Shown here: positions 1-8,779 of the stretch, one piece after another
Layout: every line of letters starts with the position of its first letter
Position numbering within the stretch: the first letter of the stretch is position 1
Assembly (NCBI RefSeq): GCF_007990775.1
Contig: NZ_BJXB01000014.1
Coordinates: 62,001-126,000 of the forward strand
DNA: 64,000 bases
Reading direction: 5' to 3'
Source of the DNA: Deinococcus cellulosilyticus NBRC 106333 = KACC 11606
GTDB lineage: Bacteria; Deinococcota; Deinococci; Deinococcales; Deinococcaceae
The notes under the pieces: generated by a model
The model's database searches: none
What the model was told of the DNA's origin: nothing
What the model saw: only the letters and a program-made list of their open reading frames with translations
Position numbers and translations under genes: made by a program

Positions 1-701
1 CAAGGCAGCTTGATCACCCTCGCCGTCCCCTCCAGTGCATCAAACGTCCACAATTTCCCAATCATGGGCGTCCCAAGCCCTGTGATGACCTTGATGGCTT
101 CCAGGGCCATCATGCTGCCTGCCACACCCAGCATGGGGCCAATCACGCCAATGGTGTCGCAGTTGTCCTGTGCGGGTGGAGGTTCGGGGAAGATGCGCCT
201 GAGGGAGCGTTCTGCATTGAAGACGCTGAGCATGGCTTCATAACTCTGGGCAGCGGCCCACACCCAGGTTTTCCCCAGGTTCACGCAAGTGTCGTTGATC
301 AGGTAACGGGTAGGGAAGTTGTCGGCACAGTCGAGCACCAGATCGAAGCTGGAGATGACCTCTTCAGCATTCTCTGGGGTGAGTTTCTGCAGGATTTCCG
401 TCTGCACCCTGGGATTAAGCTGCTGGATCTGACTGGCGGCAATCCTGGCTTTGGGGGCATCCACATCTGCAGACCTGTACAGCACCTGCCTCTGCAGATT
501 GCTGATGCTGACCACATCAAAGTCACAGATCCCCACCTTGCCGATTCCTGCTCCGGCCAGATAGGTCAGGGCAGGGGTGCCAAGCCCACCTGCGCCCACA
601 AAAATCACAGAAGCACTTTTCAGACGCTCCTGATGCTCCTGGGTGAAGCCATCAAGCAGCAACTGGCGGCTGTAACGCTGGATTTCGGGACGGGTCAGCA
701 T
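1..701 (-). CDS. ThiF/MoeB-family E1-like adenylyltransferase (3' end beyond window)
   Basis: This is a partial gene running off the left edge; about 233 N-terminal residues are visible. ThiF/MoeB/HesA proteins adenylate the C-terminus of a small sulphur-carrier protein (MoaD, ThiS or similar) for thiamine, molybdopterin or thiolation chemistry in the cytoplasm. The N-terminal helix reads MLTRPEIQRYSRQLLLDGF. It is followed by the ATP-binding loop GAGGLGTPALTYLAGAG, the D-F-D-x-V / S-N-L-Q-R-Q segment and the DNFPTRYLINDTC motif, all hallmarks of the family. I chose the ATG at 699-701 because no in-frame start lies just upstream. A TATCAT box sits 8 bases before it and there is no strong ribosome binding site, so the message may be leaderless. 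The MoeB, ThiF and rhodanese-fused MoeZ subtypes cannot be separated without the missing C-terminus. Confidence 0.88.
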   Translation of the reverse strand, partial: MLTRPEIQRYSRQLLLDGFTQEHQERLKSASVIFVGAGGLGTPALTYLAGAGIGKVGICDFDVVSISNLQRQVLYRSADVDAPKARIAASQIQQLNPRVQTEILQKLTPENAEEVISSFDLVLDCADNFPTRYLINDTCVNLGKTWVWAAAQSYEAMLSVFNAERSLRRIFPEPPPAQDNCDTIGVIGPMLGVAGSMMALEAIKVITGLGTPMIGKLWTFDALEGTARVIKLP

Positions 702-761
702 GCTGATCCATGATAAATGAAACCCTGCCTCGGGAGCAGCAGGGATGCACAATTGTCCAGT

Positions 762-1190
762 TCAGTTGATGCTGCAGGACTCCACACCTGTGCTGGCTTC
801 TTCCGAAGCGTTGCCATACTGTGGTCTCTTTTCAAGCTGCACCTCTTCCCAGTTGAGGTCCCGGTAGGCTTTGAGCGTAAAGGCAATCTGGGCATCAAAA
901 CCCCCTGGGCTGCGGGAATAGATCAGGGGGTGAACTGTCAGGGACCAGCCTTCCAGAGGTCCAGGATCGGTGAGGGCCTGTCTTTGTTCTTCGTTTTCCA
1001 CAAAGAAGATCACCATTCCACCCCGAGTCCCAATGAAGTGGTCGTGGTACAGGGCCATGCCGCGTTTCGGGTCTTCGACGTACAGGTTGACTTTTTCATT
1101 TGCTTCACGGGCAGAGACGCCTGCAGGTGCGAGGGCATAAACCATGAAGCATCTGGGTTGCTGAATGTGTGGAACAGGAATCGGATTCAT
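762..1190 (-). CDS. conserved hypothetical protein, 142 aa
   Basis: I do not recognise the family. The protein is soluble, with no signal peptide or membrane segment. It carries an N-terminal phrase (FMVYALAPAGVSAREANEKVN) followed by alternating strands and helices, and a segment beginning HDHFIGTRGGMVIFFVENEEQ, consistent with a small alpha/beta fold (a ferredoxin-like or YCII-like dimeric barrel is possible but unproven). The frame is open further upstream, but I chose the ATG at 1188-1190 because AAGGAGC lies four bases before it. The gene lies between the ThiF-like gene and a small membrane protein on the same strand, so all may be read together. Confidence 0.62.
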   Translation of the reverse strand: MNPIPVPHIQQPRCFMVYALAPAGVSAREANEKVNLYVEDPKRGMALYHDHFIGTRGGMVIFFVENEEQRQALTDPGPLEGWSLTVHPLIYSRSPGGFDAQIAFTLKAYRDLNWEEVQLEKRPQYGNASEEASTGVESCSIN

Positions 1191-1219
1191 TTTGCTCCTT
1201 GGAGAATGTTGATTTGGGT

Positions 1220-1417
1220 TTATTCTTGCATCTTGCGGGCGTACACCTGCAACACGATGAAGACAGCCAGACCCTCGGTGACCAGGAACCCCAGCAGAAC
1301 CCACTTGCGCAGTTCAGGCTGCTCCTGCAGGCCAAACCACAGGGCCACAGAGCCTGCAATGAGGCTGAAAACGAAAGCCAGTTGCAAAATTCGGTGGGTC
1401 TGTGCTCTGTTTTGCAT
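1220..1417 (-). CDS. small two-helix membrane protein, 65 aa
   Basis: The predicted product has two hydrophobic segments, roughly residues 11-28 and 40-58, separated by a short polar loop (QEQPELRK), and a basic C-terminus. It is a small integral membrane protein of unknown function. A perfect TACAAT box lies five bases before the ATG and there is no ribosome binding site, which points to a leaderless message. It sits just downstream, on the same strand, of the large FtsX-type permease gene, so a link to that transporter is possible but unproven. Confidence 0.6.
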   Translation of the reverse strand: MQNRAQTHRILQLAFVFSLIAGSVALWFGLQEQPELRKWVLLGFLVTEGLAVFIVLQVYARKMQE

Positions 1418-1422
1418 GCTTT

Positions 1423-1428
1423 ATTGTA
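1423..1428 (-). promoter_or_regulatory. -10 box for leaderless transcript of the 65-aa membrane protein gene
   Basis: TACAAT on the minus strand is separated by five bases (AAAGC) from the ATG at 1415-1417. That geometry puts the transcription start at or next to the start codon. Confidence 0.5.
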
Positions 1429-1434
1429 TGCCCT

Positions 1435-3984
1435 TCAAACTTCGCTGCTGGTGCGCAGGGCCTCTGCGGGACTGACCCTTGCGGCTCTGCGCGCAGGCAG
1501 GAAGGCAGCCAGAATGCCCACCACTGGACTGGCGATGATGGCAACCCCAAAGAGCTGTACCGGGTACACAGGATTCACCCGGTATCCGGTGAGGGTGTTG
1601 GCAGAGGCGGTGATCACCTGACTGAGGGCCAGTCCACCCAGAACCCCAAGCAGGGTGCCCATCACCACCACCACGATGCCCTCGGTGAAGACACTGCGCA
1701 TCAATTCTCCGCGCCTGAGGCCCAGTGCCCGCAGCACGGCCATTTCATGCATGCGCTCAGAGAGGTTCATCCCGAGGGTGTTGGCAACCCCCAGGGCAGC
1801 AATGATGACCGCCAGCACCAGCAGGCTGTTGGTGCTGCCAAAAAAGCGACTGGTGGTGTCCAGAATGGCTTTCTTGTATTCCTCGTTGTACTGGATGTCC
1901 AGGTAGAGGTCCTCAAAGTCCTTTTTCAACTGTTCTCCAAACGCTCTGGGATTTCCGTTTTTCAGGGAGAGGATGTAGAGCTCTGGTGACCCTCCGCCAA
2001 AGAGTTTGAGGTCGCGGGTGGACGCAATGAAGGTTTCTCCTGCACTGGTGTAATCCACCACCACGCCCAGCACCCGAAAGTCGGTCCAGCCCTCTGTGGT
2101 TCGCAGCTTGACGGTGTCTCCAGCTTTCACGTTGTAACGGTCTGCTATGGTTCCCGAGGCGTAGACTGCGCGACCCCGGTAAAACTCCTGAATGGTGGTT
2201 TCCAGAGAGCCCTCGATGAACTGCAGTTTTCCTGCTCCAATGGCTGGATCATAACGCTCAGGGTCGGTCAGGACGATGCTGGCATTGCGGGGGCGCTCGC
2301 CTGGGGGTTCATAGCGTGCAATTCGGACACCCACAGCACTGATCTCATCCAGCTCAGGGTATTTTGTCTTCAGCTGGTCTCTGAAATCTGCAGGAAACGG
2401 TGTGGCTGCAGCCACGAACATGTCCCCGATGATGGTGGTTTCCACCCAGTCCTCGATGCTCTGGTTGATGCCGGAAACCATTCCTCCGACCCCTACAGTG
2501 AGCCCGATTCCCAGAGCAACGGCTCCAATGGCAACCCCGTTTCTTGCCCTGGACCTGAGAACGGCTCCCAGACCCAGGCGGGCAGGAACCCCGAAAAGGC
2601 CTGTCAGCAGAGGCTCAAAGAGCCTGCGGGCAGGCCCCAGGAGGGCCGGGGAAACCAGGGCAATGCCCACGAAGGTCAGGGCCATGGAGACACTGGCCCC
2701 TGTCAAAGCCCACGCTCTGGGGTAGTGCAGCACAGAGAGCAGAAGTCCGACGGCAAGCACCAGAGCCCCGATCAGGAAGGGAAAGCCTTTCCCGGCATCC
2801 ACTGAACCTCTGGCTGCAATCAGGGGGGCAACGCTGGACGCAGCCCGGGCTGGACCTGATGCTGCAGCAAAGGTGGTCACCGTGCCCACCCCACTGGCAA
2901 TCAGCACCTTGGTCCAGGGCAACTCCAGTGTGGTGAAGGGAAACTCCAGCAGGTAGGCATTAAAAGCTGTGATTGCTGCTGCAATGGCAACCCCCAGCAG
3001 CACCCCCACCAGAACACCGAGCACGCTGATCACGGCTGCTTCCAGATAACTGATCTTCAAAACCTGCCCACGGGTGAAACCCAGGGTGCGCAGCAAGGCA
3101 AATTCCCGGTGACGTTCGACCACGGAGGCTGCGAAGGTGTTGTAGGCCAGAAATCCTGCCAGAGCCATCAGGGTGGCTGCAAGCACCTCCAGACCGCTTT
3201 GCACCGTCTGCACCAGACCATTGGAGACCTGCCCACGTCCTGCAGGATAAAGCACACTGAAGGTTTCTGGCAGGAGGTCCTCCAGTTTCAGGCGCACGTC
3301 TTCCGCGTTGGATCTGGGACCCAGAATCAGGCCCACATAACTCACCCTGCCCTGCAGGTAGGTGCGCTCCTGCAGGTCTTCCAGACTGGTGACCCCCACC
3401 TGCCCTGCATTCAGGCTGGAAATGCCCCCATCGGTTTTGAGCAGGCCTGTGATGGTGAGCTCAAAAGAGCCTGTGGGGGCCACAAAACTCAACTGGTCTC
3501 CAATGTTCAGCCTCTCCTGGGCTGCAAAAGACTGGCTCACCGCAATCCCGAAAGAGCCTTTCACAGGCAGCGTGCCGCTGGACAGTTTCACAGGGAGGTC
3601 TTCAGGCCTGTCTGTTTGCTGTCCACTGATCAGAAATCCACCCTGCACGCCTGGCACAATCGGACGCTGATAATCTTTTGCTTCGTTTTTCAGGACGGCA
3701 TAATACTCCAGGGTGAGCAGGGTGCGCTGGACCAGAGGTTCCTGTTCCAGGCGATCCAGTACAGGTTTTGCCTCAATGACCGCCCGACCGGAAGCGCCGG
3801 GAGCCACAATCAATTCAGCCTTGCCACTGGCTGCTGTGAACACCGACTGCAAGTTGGCATTGATGTTGTCTCCGACGGTCACTGTGCCCAGCACAGCAGC
3901 GATCCCCACCGCCACACCCAGAATGGTGGCCAGTGTGCGCCAGAAGTGACGGAACAGGTTTTTCAGGGTGTAGGAGAGGAGCAC
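1435..3984 (-). CDS. FtsX/MacB-type ABC transporter permease, 849 aa
   Basis: This is a large integral membrane permease of the FtsX/LolCE/MacB superfamily, which uses ATP hydrolysis by a partner ATPase to drive lipoprotein or peptide extraction and export rather than import. It starts with a cytoplasmic helix and first membrane span (LLSYTLKNLFRHFWRTLATILGVAVGIAA), then an extracellular MacB-PCD-like domain to about residue 250. A first FtsX unit of several spans follows at about 255-500, then a second extracellular domain, and a final FtsX unit with three spans (about 720-845, ending in the characteristic ARRAARVSPAEALR). Two tandem units at this length are typical of the long form. The cognate ATPase is not in view. 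The start is a GTG five bases after a TATAGT box, so the message is probably leaderless. Confidence 0.9.
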   Translation of the reverse strand: MLLSYTLKNLFRHFWRTLATILGVAVGIAAVLGTVTVGDNINANLQSVFTAASGKAELIVAPGASGRAVIEAKPVLDRLEQEPLVQRTLLTLEYYAVLKNEAKDYQRPIVPGVQGGFLISGQQTDRPEDLPVKLSSGTLPVKGSFGIAVSQSFAAQERLNIGDQLSFVAPTGSFELTITGLLKTDGGISSLNAGQVGVTSLEDLQERTYLQGRVSYVGLILGPRSNAEDVRLKLEDLLPETFSVLYPAGRGQVSNGLVQTVQSGLEVLAATLMALAGFLAYNTFAASVVERHREFALLRTLGFTRGQVLKISYLEAAVISVLGVLVGVLLGVAIAAAITAFNAYLLEFPFTTLELPWTKVLIASGVGTVTTFAAASGPARAASSVAPLIAARGSVDAGKGFPFLIGALVLAVGLLLSVLHYPRAWALTGASVSMALTFVGIALVSPALLGPARRLFEPLLTGLFGVPARLGLGAVLRSRARNGVAIGAVALGIGLTVGVGGMVSGINQSIEDWVETTIIGDMFVAAATPFPADFRDQLKTKYPELDEISAVGVRIARYEPPGERPRNASIVLTDPERYDPAIGAGKLQFIEGSLETTIQEFYRGRAVYASGTIADRYNVKAGDTVKLRTTEGWTDFRVLGVVVDYTSAGETFIASTRDLKLFGGGSPELYILSLKNGNPRAFGEQLKKDFEDLYLDIQYNEEYKKAILDTTSRFFGSTNSLLVLAVIIAALGVANTLGMNLSERMHEMAVLRALGLRRGELMRSVFTEGIVVVVMGTLLGVLGGLALSQVITASANTLTGYRVNPVYPVQLFGVAIIASPVVGILAAFLPARRAARVSPAEALRTSSEV

Positions 3985-3989
3985 AAGTC

Positions 3990-3995
3990 ACTATA
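3990..3995 (-). promoter_or_regulatory. -10 box for leaderless FtsX-type permease transcript
   Basis: TATAGT on the minus strand lies five bases before the GTG start at 3984, with no purine-rich ribosome binding site between. No convincing -35 hexamer is visible. Confidence 0.45.
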
Positions 3996-4081
3996 TCGGT
4001 TTTGAGAGGTGCTTTTTGTAGACTGCCATGGCATCTTAAGGGTGAGCGCAAAGTCGCTGGGGGGCGGTGTCCTTGCAGAAA

Positions 4082-4240
4082 GCCGTCAGCCCTCAGCCAT
4101 CAGCGGTCAGCAAAAGATCTGCTGGGGAGCAGGTTCTCGCACCAGAGGAAGTGGATTGCTTTGTGCCTTCTGAATGCTGTTTTCTGCTTTTGGCATCGGC
4201 CCTCGGCTCTCGGCTCTCGGCTCTCGGCCTTTTGCTTCTG
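4082..4240 (+). repeat. two heptad-periodic tandem repeat tracts
   Basis: At 4082-4113 a CAGCCNT unit repeats every 7 bases (cagccct, cagccat, cagcggt, cagcaaa). At about 4164-4237 a second tract steps at the same period through tgccttc, tgaatgc, tgttttc, tgctttt and then ctcggct three times. The second tract runs into the -10 box of the next gene. The reading frame is open through it, but codon content there is repeat-driven, so I exclude it from the protein. Confidence 0.7.
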
Positions 4241-4246
4241 TACAAT
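4241..4246 (+). promoter_or_regulatory. -10 box for leaderless PlsY-like gene
   Basis: TACAAT is followed after six bases by the in-frame GTG at 4253. No ribosome binding site is present, matching the leaderless geometry at other starts in this window. Confidence 0.5.
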
Positions 4247-4252
4247 GCTGTT

Positions 4253-4807
4253 GTGCCTGTGGTCACCTGTCTGCTTGCCTACCTGCTGGGATCTCTGAGT
4301 TTCGGAATCCTCTATTCCCTGATGCAGGGAGAGGACATTCGCAAAAAAGATGCACCCGGAGGGAGCGGAATCTACCGCCAGTATGGTCTTTTTGCAGCCA
4401 TTCTGGTGTCTGCCCTGGACATTGCCAAGGGAGCACTTGCTGTCTGGATCGCCCAGACCTACACCCCCGAGGTGGCCTGGCTTGCTGCGGGTCTGGTGGT
4501 GCTCGGTCACAACTTTCCGGTCTTCTTTCGCTTTGATGGAGGAGGGGGAATCGCTCCCCTGCTGGGAGCTTTGCTGGTGCATGCTCCCCAGACTTTGCTG
4601 GTGGCTTTGCTGCTCACCGCCATTGCCATTCCCCTGTACAGGTTTGTGCTGCAGAAGCACATCAAATTCAACGTGTTGCCCGCCATTTCTGTGATGGTGT
4701 TGCCGATCCTGCTGGTCTACGCTTACCTGCAACATGCAGGTTTTCTCGCACTGGTGTCCATTGTGGTTGCGATGGCCATCAGAATTCCTTTCAGCCTGAA
4801 ATCATGA
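4253..4807 (+). CDS. degenerate PlsY-like membrane protein, 184 aa
   Basis: PlsY transfers acyl groups from acyl-phosphate to glycerol-3-phosphate in phospholipid synthesis. This protein keeps the five-helix topology and framework motifs: LLAYLLGSLSFGIL at the start, D-I-A-K-G near residue 60, and GHNFPVFFRF near residue 85. The key substrate loops are altered: the usual GSGNPGATN is replaced by GGSGIYRQYG, and the usual GGKGVAT reads GGGGIAP, losing the lysine. A catalytically divergent or repurposed homologue is therefore likely. I chose the GTG at 4253 because of the TACAAT box six bases upstream and because everything before it is heptad repeat. It overlaps the next gene by ATGA, so the two products are probably made together. 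Confidence 0.72.
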   Translation: MPVVTCLLAYLLGSLSFGILYSLMQGEDIRKKDAPGGSGIYRQYGLFAAILVSALDIAKGALAVWIAQTYTPEVAWLAAGLVVLGHNFPVFFRFDGGGGIAPLLGALLVHAPQTLLVALLLTAIAIPLYRFVLQKHIKFNVLPAISVMVLPILLVYAYLQHAGFLALVSIVVAMAIRIPFSLKS

Positions 4808-6954
4808 AACGACTCCTCGCTGTCCTCCTGTTTGTCTTTCTTTCTCTGGTCCACGCCCAGACCTCACGCCCGCAGGCCCAGCTTTCTGGGCGAACCTTGC
4901 AGGGGGTGGTGAATGGGATCACCCAGTGGAGTGTGAATTACCCCATCGAACTGGGTGACCTCCATGAACCGATTCAGGCCGGGGACAGCATTTATTTGCC
5001 CCTCGGCAGCGTGCTGGACCGCCTGAGTGTCCAGACAGGGGTGGTGGAAAAACGCTGGTATTTCCCTGCAGAGATCAGCCAGCTGGAACGCACCGAGTCT
5101 GGCCTGCTGGTCATGGTGGACCATGGTCAGGGCATCAGGGAGAATTTCACCATCCAGAACGATAAGATTCAGGAACGTGTGGTGTATCCTCCCAGAAGGG
5201 AAGTGCTCGGAGAGCTTGAGAAGCGTGCCCGTGTGGGCCTGGGAAAAAACCCCATGAAGGAACTGTCCCTTTCGGTCACCCAGCAGCTTGAGGCCAGGGT
5301 GAAACAGGACCCACTCAACCCCTTTCTGTGGATTTTCCTGTCGCAGCAGCAACTCCTGAACCGGGACAATGCCAGTGCCCGCCAGAACCTCGGAGAGGCC
5401 ATGCGTGCCGAGGTGCCCTTTTTTGTGTCTGTGCGGATGGCGGTTTTGCTGGACAGCATGGGAGCACCCGAGTATGCCGATCAGGCCCTGACCCAGGCCA
5501 AGATGAACTGGGCGGAACTGGGCCATGATCCTGCCATTCCGGTGTCTGCAGAGGCATGGCAGGCTTATGGAAATGCCCTGTGGTACTCCCGGTACCTGCT
5601 CAGGGAAGGTCGGGTGGAAAGGGCCGGGGTGTGGTTCAAATTCCTGCGTGAAATTTCCCCCCGCTTTGAGGGCTATGCCAGCACCTACGAGCAGTACGCT
5701 GGATGGCTTGAAGACCAGGGTCGCACCGGGGAAGCCATTGGATGGCGCAATGTGGAGCGGGAACTCGGGGAGAACTCCGTTTTTTCGCTGGGTGAAAATG
5801 CCCTCCTGACCATCCGAGATGTGGCCCGCTTTACTGTATTCACCCTGATTGCCTGTTACCTGATGGTGTGGCTTACCCTGCACCTGCGCTACCTGGGGCT
5901 GCAATACCAGGAACTGCAGCCTTACGGAGGGCTCCTGAGCGGGTTCAGGAACCCACTGATGCGTGTCCGGCATGTGATCTTCAGTTATGCCACCTTTTCG
6001 GAAAAGCTGGTGGTCCTGACGCTCTTCCTGCTGTGCATCATGGCTCTGGGGGTGTGGGGCTGGGCCGATCGGGCACAGCAGGCCACCCAGAATGCGGCCC
6101 TCAACATGGGCACCTACGGTGGGGTGTGGTTTTACAGCCAGCTGGACAGTGTTTCTACTGCAACCAGTCAGGAATCTTCTTTCCTGAGGGGGGTTGCCGT
6201 GCAACTCGACGGAGACCAGAACCGTGCGCTGGAACTGTACCAGCAGGCTCCAGATGTGGCTGGTGCCCTCAACAACCAGGGGGTGATGATGGAGGTGCGT
6301 GGAGACGAGAAAGCTGCCAGCAACCTCTACCGGGAAGCCCTCACCGTTGATCCCAATCTGGTGGCCGCAGCATACAACCTGCAACTGAGCCCGAGCAGTT
6401 TTGAGACCACCTTCCAGTCGATTTACCACAGCGGTCCCCGACTCGCCTTTCCCACCGAAATCGAACGCCTCAGGGCGGTCAGCCCGGACCTGGGAGCTGA
6501 AATGAACCATTTCCTGCGCAACCCCTGGACTTACCTGATGGCCCTTCCCACTGGATGGAACGTGTACGTGCAGGCCCTGTGGGTCACCTGGCTTCTGGGT
6601 TCCACCCTGCTGACGGTGCTCCTGTTCATGGTGCCCCGCCCCCGTTCCGCCCGTCAGGAGATCCGCCCCTGGATGTTCCGGGTGATCACCGTCCTGCTTC
6701 CAGGCTCAGGCCTGATCGATGAAGTGTGGGGCCTCCTGCTGCTGATTCCTTTTGTGGTGTTCTGCCTGATTCTGGGCTTTAACCATTGGGGTTACACTTT
6801 TCCGTACCTCTACCGGGACATCAACCTGAACCTGATGTTCGCTCTTCTGGCAGGGGTTTATGCGGTGAATGTGATCGCGCTGGTCTTTGAGGAATTTGCG
6901 TTCTACAGGAGAATCCGCAGGCGAAGGGATCGCAGAAAGACCGAAGTGTCATAA
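4804..6954 (+). CDS. TPR-containing multi-pass membrane protein, 716 aa
   Basis: The start is the ATG of an ATGA overlap with the PlsY-like gene. Residues 1-18 form a signal peptide ending VHAQ. An exported region with helical TPR-like repeats follows at about 170-310. Then come a hydrophobic span (about 340-360), a second span (about 400-420), a short TPR-like segment with ALNNQGVMMEVRGDEKAASNLYREAL near residue 490, and three C-terminal spans before a very basic tail (RRIRRRRDRRK). I do not recognise a named family. TPR repeats suggest a scaffold for protein contacts at the membrane, perhaps with the translationally coupled PlsY-like partner. Confidence 0.75.
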   Translation: MKRLLAVLLFVFLSLVHAQTSRPQAQLSGRTLQGVVNGITQWSVNYPIELGDLHEPIQAGDSIYLPLGSVLDRLSVQTGVVEKRWYFPAEISQLERTESGLLVMVDHGQGIRENFTIQNDKIQERVVYPPRREVLGELEKRARVGLGKNPMKELSLSVTQQLEARVKQDPLNPFLWIFLSQQQLLNRDNASARQNLGEAMRAEVPFFVSVRMAVLLDSMGAPEYADQALTQAKMNWAELGHDPAIPVSAEAWQAYGNALWYSRYLLREGRVERAGVWFKFLREISPRFEGYASTYEQYAGWLEDQGRTGEAIGWRNVERELGENSVFSLGENALLTIRDVARFTVFTLIACYLMVWLTLHLRYLGLQYQELQPYGGLLSGFRNPLMRVRHVIFSYATFSEKLVVLTLFLLCIMALGVWGWADRAQQATQNAALNMGTYGGVWFYSQLDSVSTATSQESSFLRGVAVQLDGDQNRALELYQQAPDVAGALNNQGVMMEVRGDEKAASNLYREALTVDPNLVAAAYNLQLSPSSFETTFQSIYHSGPRLAFPTEIERLRAVSPDLGAEMNHFLRNPWTYLMALPTGWNVYVQALWVTWLLGSTLLTVLLFMVPRPRSARQEIRPWMFRVITVLLPGSGLIDEVWGLLLLIPFVVFCLILGFNHWGYTFPYLYRDINLNLMFALLAGVYAVNVIALVFEEFAFYRRIRRRRDRRKTEVS

Positions 6955-7031
6955 GTCCCAATCCACAAAAAACAGGGCTGAGACTCAAGAAAACCTCAGC
7001 TTTCTTCACATCCAGCCAGAAACGCACTTGC

Positions 7032-7037
7032 TACACT
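7032..7037 (+). promoter_or_regulatory. -10 box for leaderless stalk-domain protein gene
   Basis: TACACT is followed after exactly six bases by the GTG start at 7044. There is no ribosome binding site. Confidence 0.5.
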
Positions 7038-7043
7038 ACTTGG

Positions 7044-8741
7044 GTGCGTTTTTTACTGACCCTGCTCATTCTCTTTTTCTCTGCTGCCAGTGCTGCTTTT
7101 CAACTGGGAGCCCAGCAGCTTGTGCTCACGGTGGGCGAGAAACAGGCTTTTCTCAATGGAAACCCCACAGAACTGGACCTCTCTGCCCGCATCATTGGTG
7201 GGCGGACCATGCTGCCTGTGCGCACGGTGGCCAGCAAACTCGGCCTTTCCCTGATCGGTCCAGATGAAACCACCGTCAAGATCGGGGACCTGCTGTACCG
7301 CCCCAGGGACAACACAGGAACCCTGAGGGGGAACCCTATCGATCCACAGTCCCTTACGATGGTGGATAAGGTGCTGTACATCAATGCCAGACTGCTGGCA
7401 GATGCCCTTGGGGCCAGCCTGATCTTCTCTGAAGAAGGCCGCACCCTCACCCTCACCACCAACCTGCCGCGCAACATTGATGCCGCGTTGCCCCAGGCCC
7501 GCTTCCTGACCACCAAATCCAGTTATGCCATCGGAGAGAAGGTCAATTACCTGGATTATTCCTTTGATCCAGAAGGCCTGCCCCTGGTGAGCCGGCGCTG
7601 GACCAATAAGCAGGACGCGTTTTTTGTGACAGGCCCGCAAACCATCACCCTGCAGGTCATCAATGAAAAAGGCAGGTCCTCTGCCACCTACACCCGCACC
7701 ATCCAGATCACCGATGAGGTGCAGGAGAGCCCGCTTTCTTTTGCCCTGAAGAACCAGGCGCTGGGAACCACCTTCAAAGATGATGCCATCCTGACCTATC
7801 CGCTGGTGCTCTTGCAGGCCATTCCCGGTGAGGAACGCACCCTGATGTTCAGCGATTCCCCGGAAAGCGTAGACACCAGTGGCATCCTGTACCGGGATGA
7901 TGTGAGTGGCAAGCTGCGAATTCTGGCGTATCACATGAATGCTTCTGCCCGCCCTGCAAGGCTTTTCATTCAGGTCAAGAACATCTCCATCAATGAAGGA
8001 CAGGCCAGGGTGGAACGGCTGGGCGAGACTGCCCCCACCCGGGTGGAAACCACACTGGGGCAGGGAACGCTGCTGGATTTCTATTCTGGAGGCCAGACCA
8101 ACCTGCTGCGCTTGCCCACCGGAACATGGACCACTCTGTATTCTTCACCTGTCCTGCCCCCAGGGGGTGGGGTGAATGTCATGCTGGATGCCGAATTCAC
8201 CACCCGAACCCAGGTGAGCATCTTCATGCTGCAGGAGGGGGATGACCCCCAGACCCTCACCGTGCTTCGTGGAGACGGCAAACACCAGAGGGGCACTTTC
8301 CTCAGTGCAGTCCGTGAATTGCAGGCGAACATCACCACCCTCCCTGCCCGTATGGTGCTCGGGGATGAGAAAGTGGACCAGAACCTGATCGGCATTGATG
8401 CCACCACCCTGAACACTGTGGTGCTCAAAGGCAATTACGGCCTCTTGTACCGCATCAATCTGGTGGGTTTGCCCGATCATGCGGTGGGTGCCCTGGCTCC
8501 GCGCGGAGGGGTTTACAAAGGGGCCCTTCACGTGGATGAATTGCCCATTGCGCTGCCAGAGTCAGGGGTGCTGACCCGCTCCAATTACCCGATCCTCTTC
8601 AGCCGGGGTTCTGTGAAGCGTCTGGAGTTCATTCCTGCAAGTGGATCGAACCTGCCCGTGAATCTGGTGTTCTATCCGACCCGCATCACCGAACCGCTTT
8701 CTCCTGCGCCTCCGGTTGCAGCTCCGAAGAACAAAAAGTGA
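7044..8741 (+). CDS. secreted protein with copper-amine-oxidase N-terminal-like stalk domain, 565 aa
   Basis: An N-terminal signal peptide (RFLLTLLILFFSAASA) is followed at about residues 25-135 by the stalk domain first named in copper amine oxidases: a V-G-E-K-x-A-F-L-N-G entry, GGRTMLPVRTVASKLG, and a second half with YINARLLADALGA. This domain is common on bacterial surface proteins and carries no enzyme activity itself. The remaining 400 residues are beta-rich and Ig-like, with no catalytic motif I recognise. The GTG start follows a TACACT box by six bases, and a strong terminator follows the stop. It is probably a monocistronic cell-surface protein. Confidence 0.8.
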   Translation: MRFLLTLLILFFSAASAAFQLGAQQLVLTVGEKQAFLNGNPTELDLSARIIGGRTMLPVRTVASKLGLSLIGPDETTVKIGDLLYRPRDNTGTLRGNPIDPQSLTMVDKVLYINARLLADALGASLIFSEEGRTLTLTTNLPRNIDAALPQARFLTTKSSYAIGEKVNYLDYSFDPEGLPLVSRRWTNKQDAFFVTGPQTITLQVINEKGRSSATYTRTIQITDEVQESPLSFALKNQALGTTFKDDAILTYPLVLLQAIPGEERTLMFSDSPESVDTSGILYRDDVSGKLRILAYHMNASARPARLFIQVKNISINEGQARVERLGETAPTRVETTLGQGTLLDFYSGGQTNLLRLPTGTWTTLYSSPVLPPGGGVNVMLDAEFTTRTQVSIFMLQEGDDPQTLTVLRGDGKHQRGTFLSAVRELQANITTLPARMVLGDEKVDQNLIGIDATTLNTVVLKGNYGLLYRINLVGLPDHAVGALAPRGGVYKGALHVDELPIALPESGVLTRSNYPILFSRGSVKRLEFIPASGSNLPVNLVFYPTRITEPLSPAPPVAAPKNKK

Positions 8742-8745
8742 TCAG

Positions 8746-8770
8746 CAGGCCCCTTTTTGGGGCCTGTTTC
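8746..8770. terminator. bidirectional rho-independent terminator
   Basis: CAGGCCCC and GGGGCCTG form an 8-bp perfect stem around a TTTTT loop, followed by TTTCT. It lies between the convergent ends of the stalk-domain gene and the GH3 gene. Confidence 0.85.
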
Positions 8771-8779
8771 TGTGGAGCT

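Noticed and set aside
4864..6510. Minus-strand open frame of 548 codons opposite the TPR membrane protein
   Set aside because: It has His/Gln/Gly-rich unlikely composition and lies wholly under a gene with signal peptide and TPR repeats.
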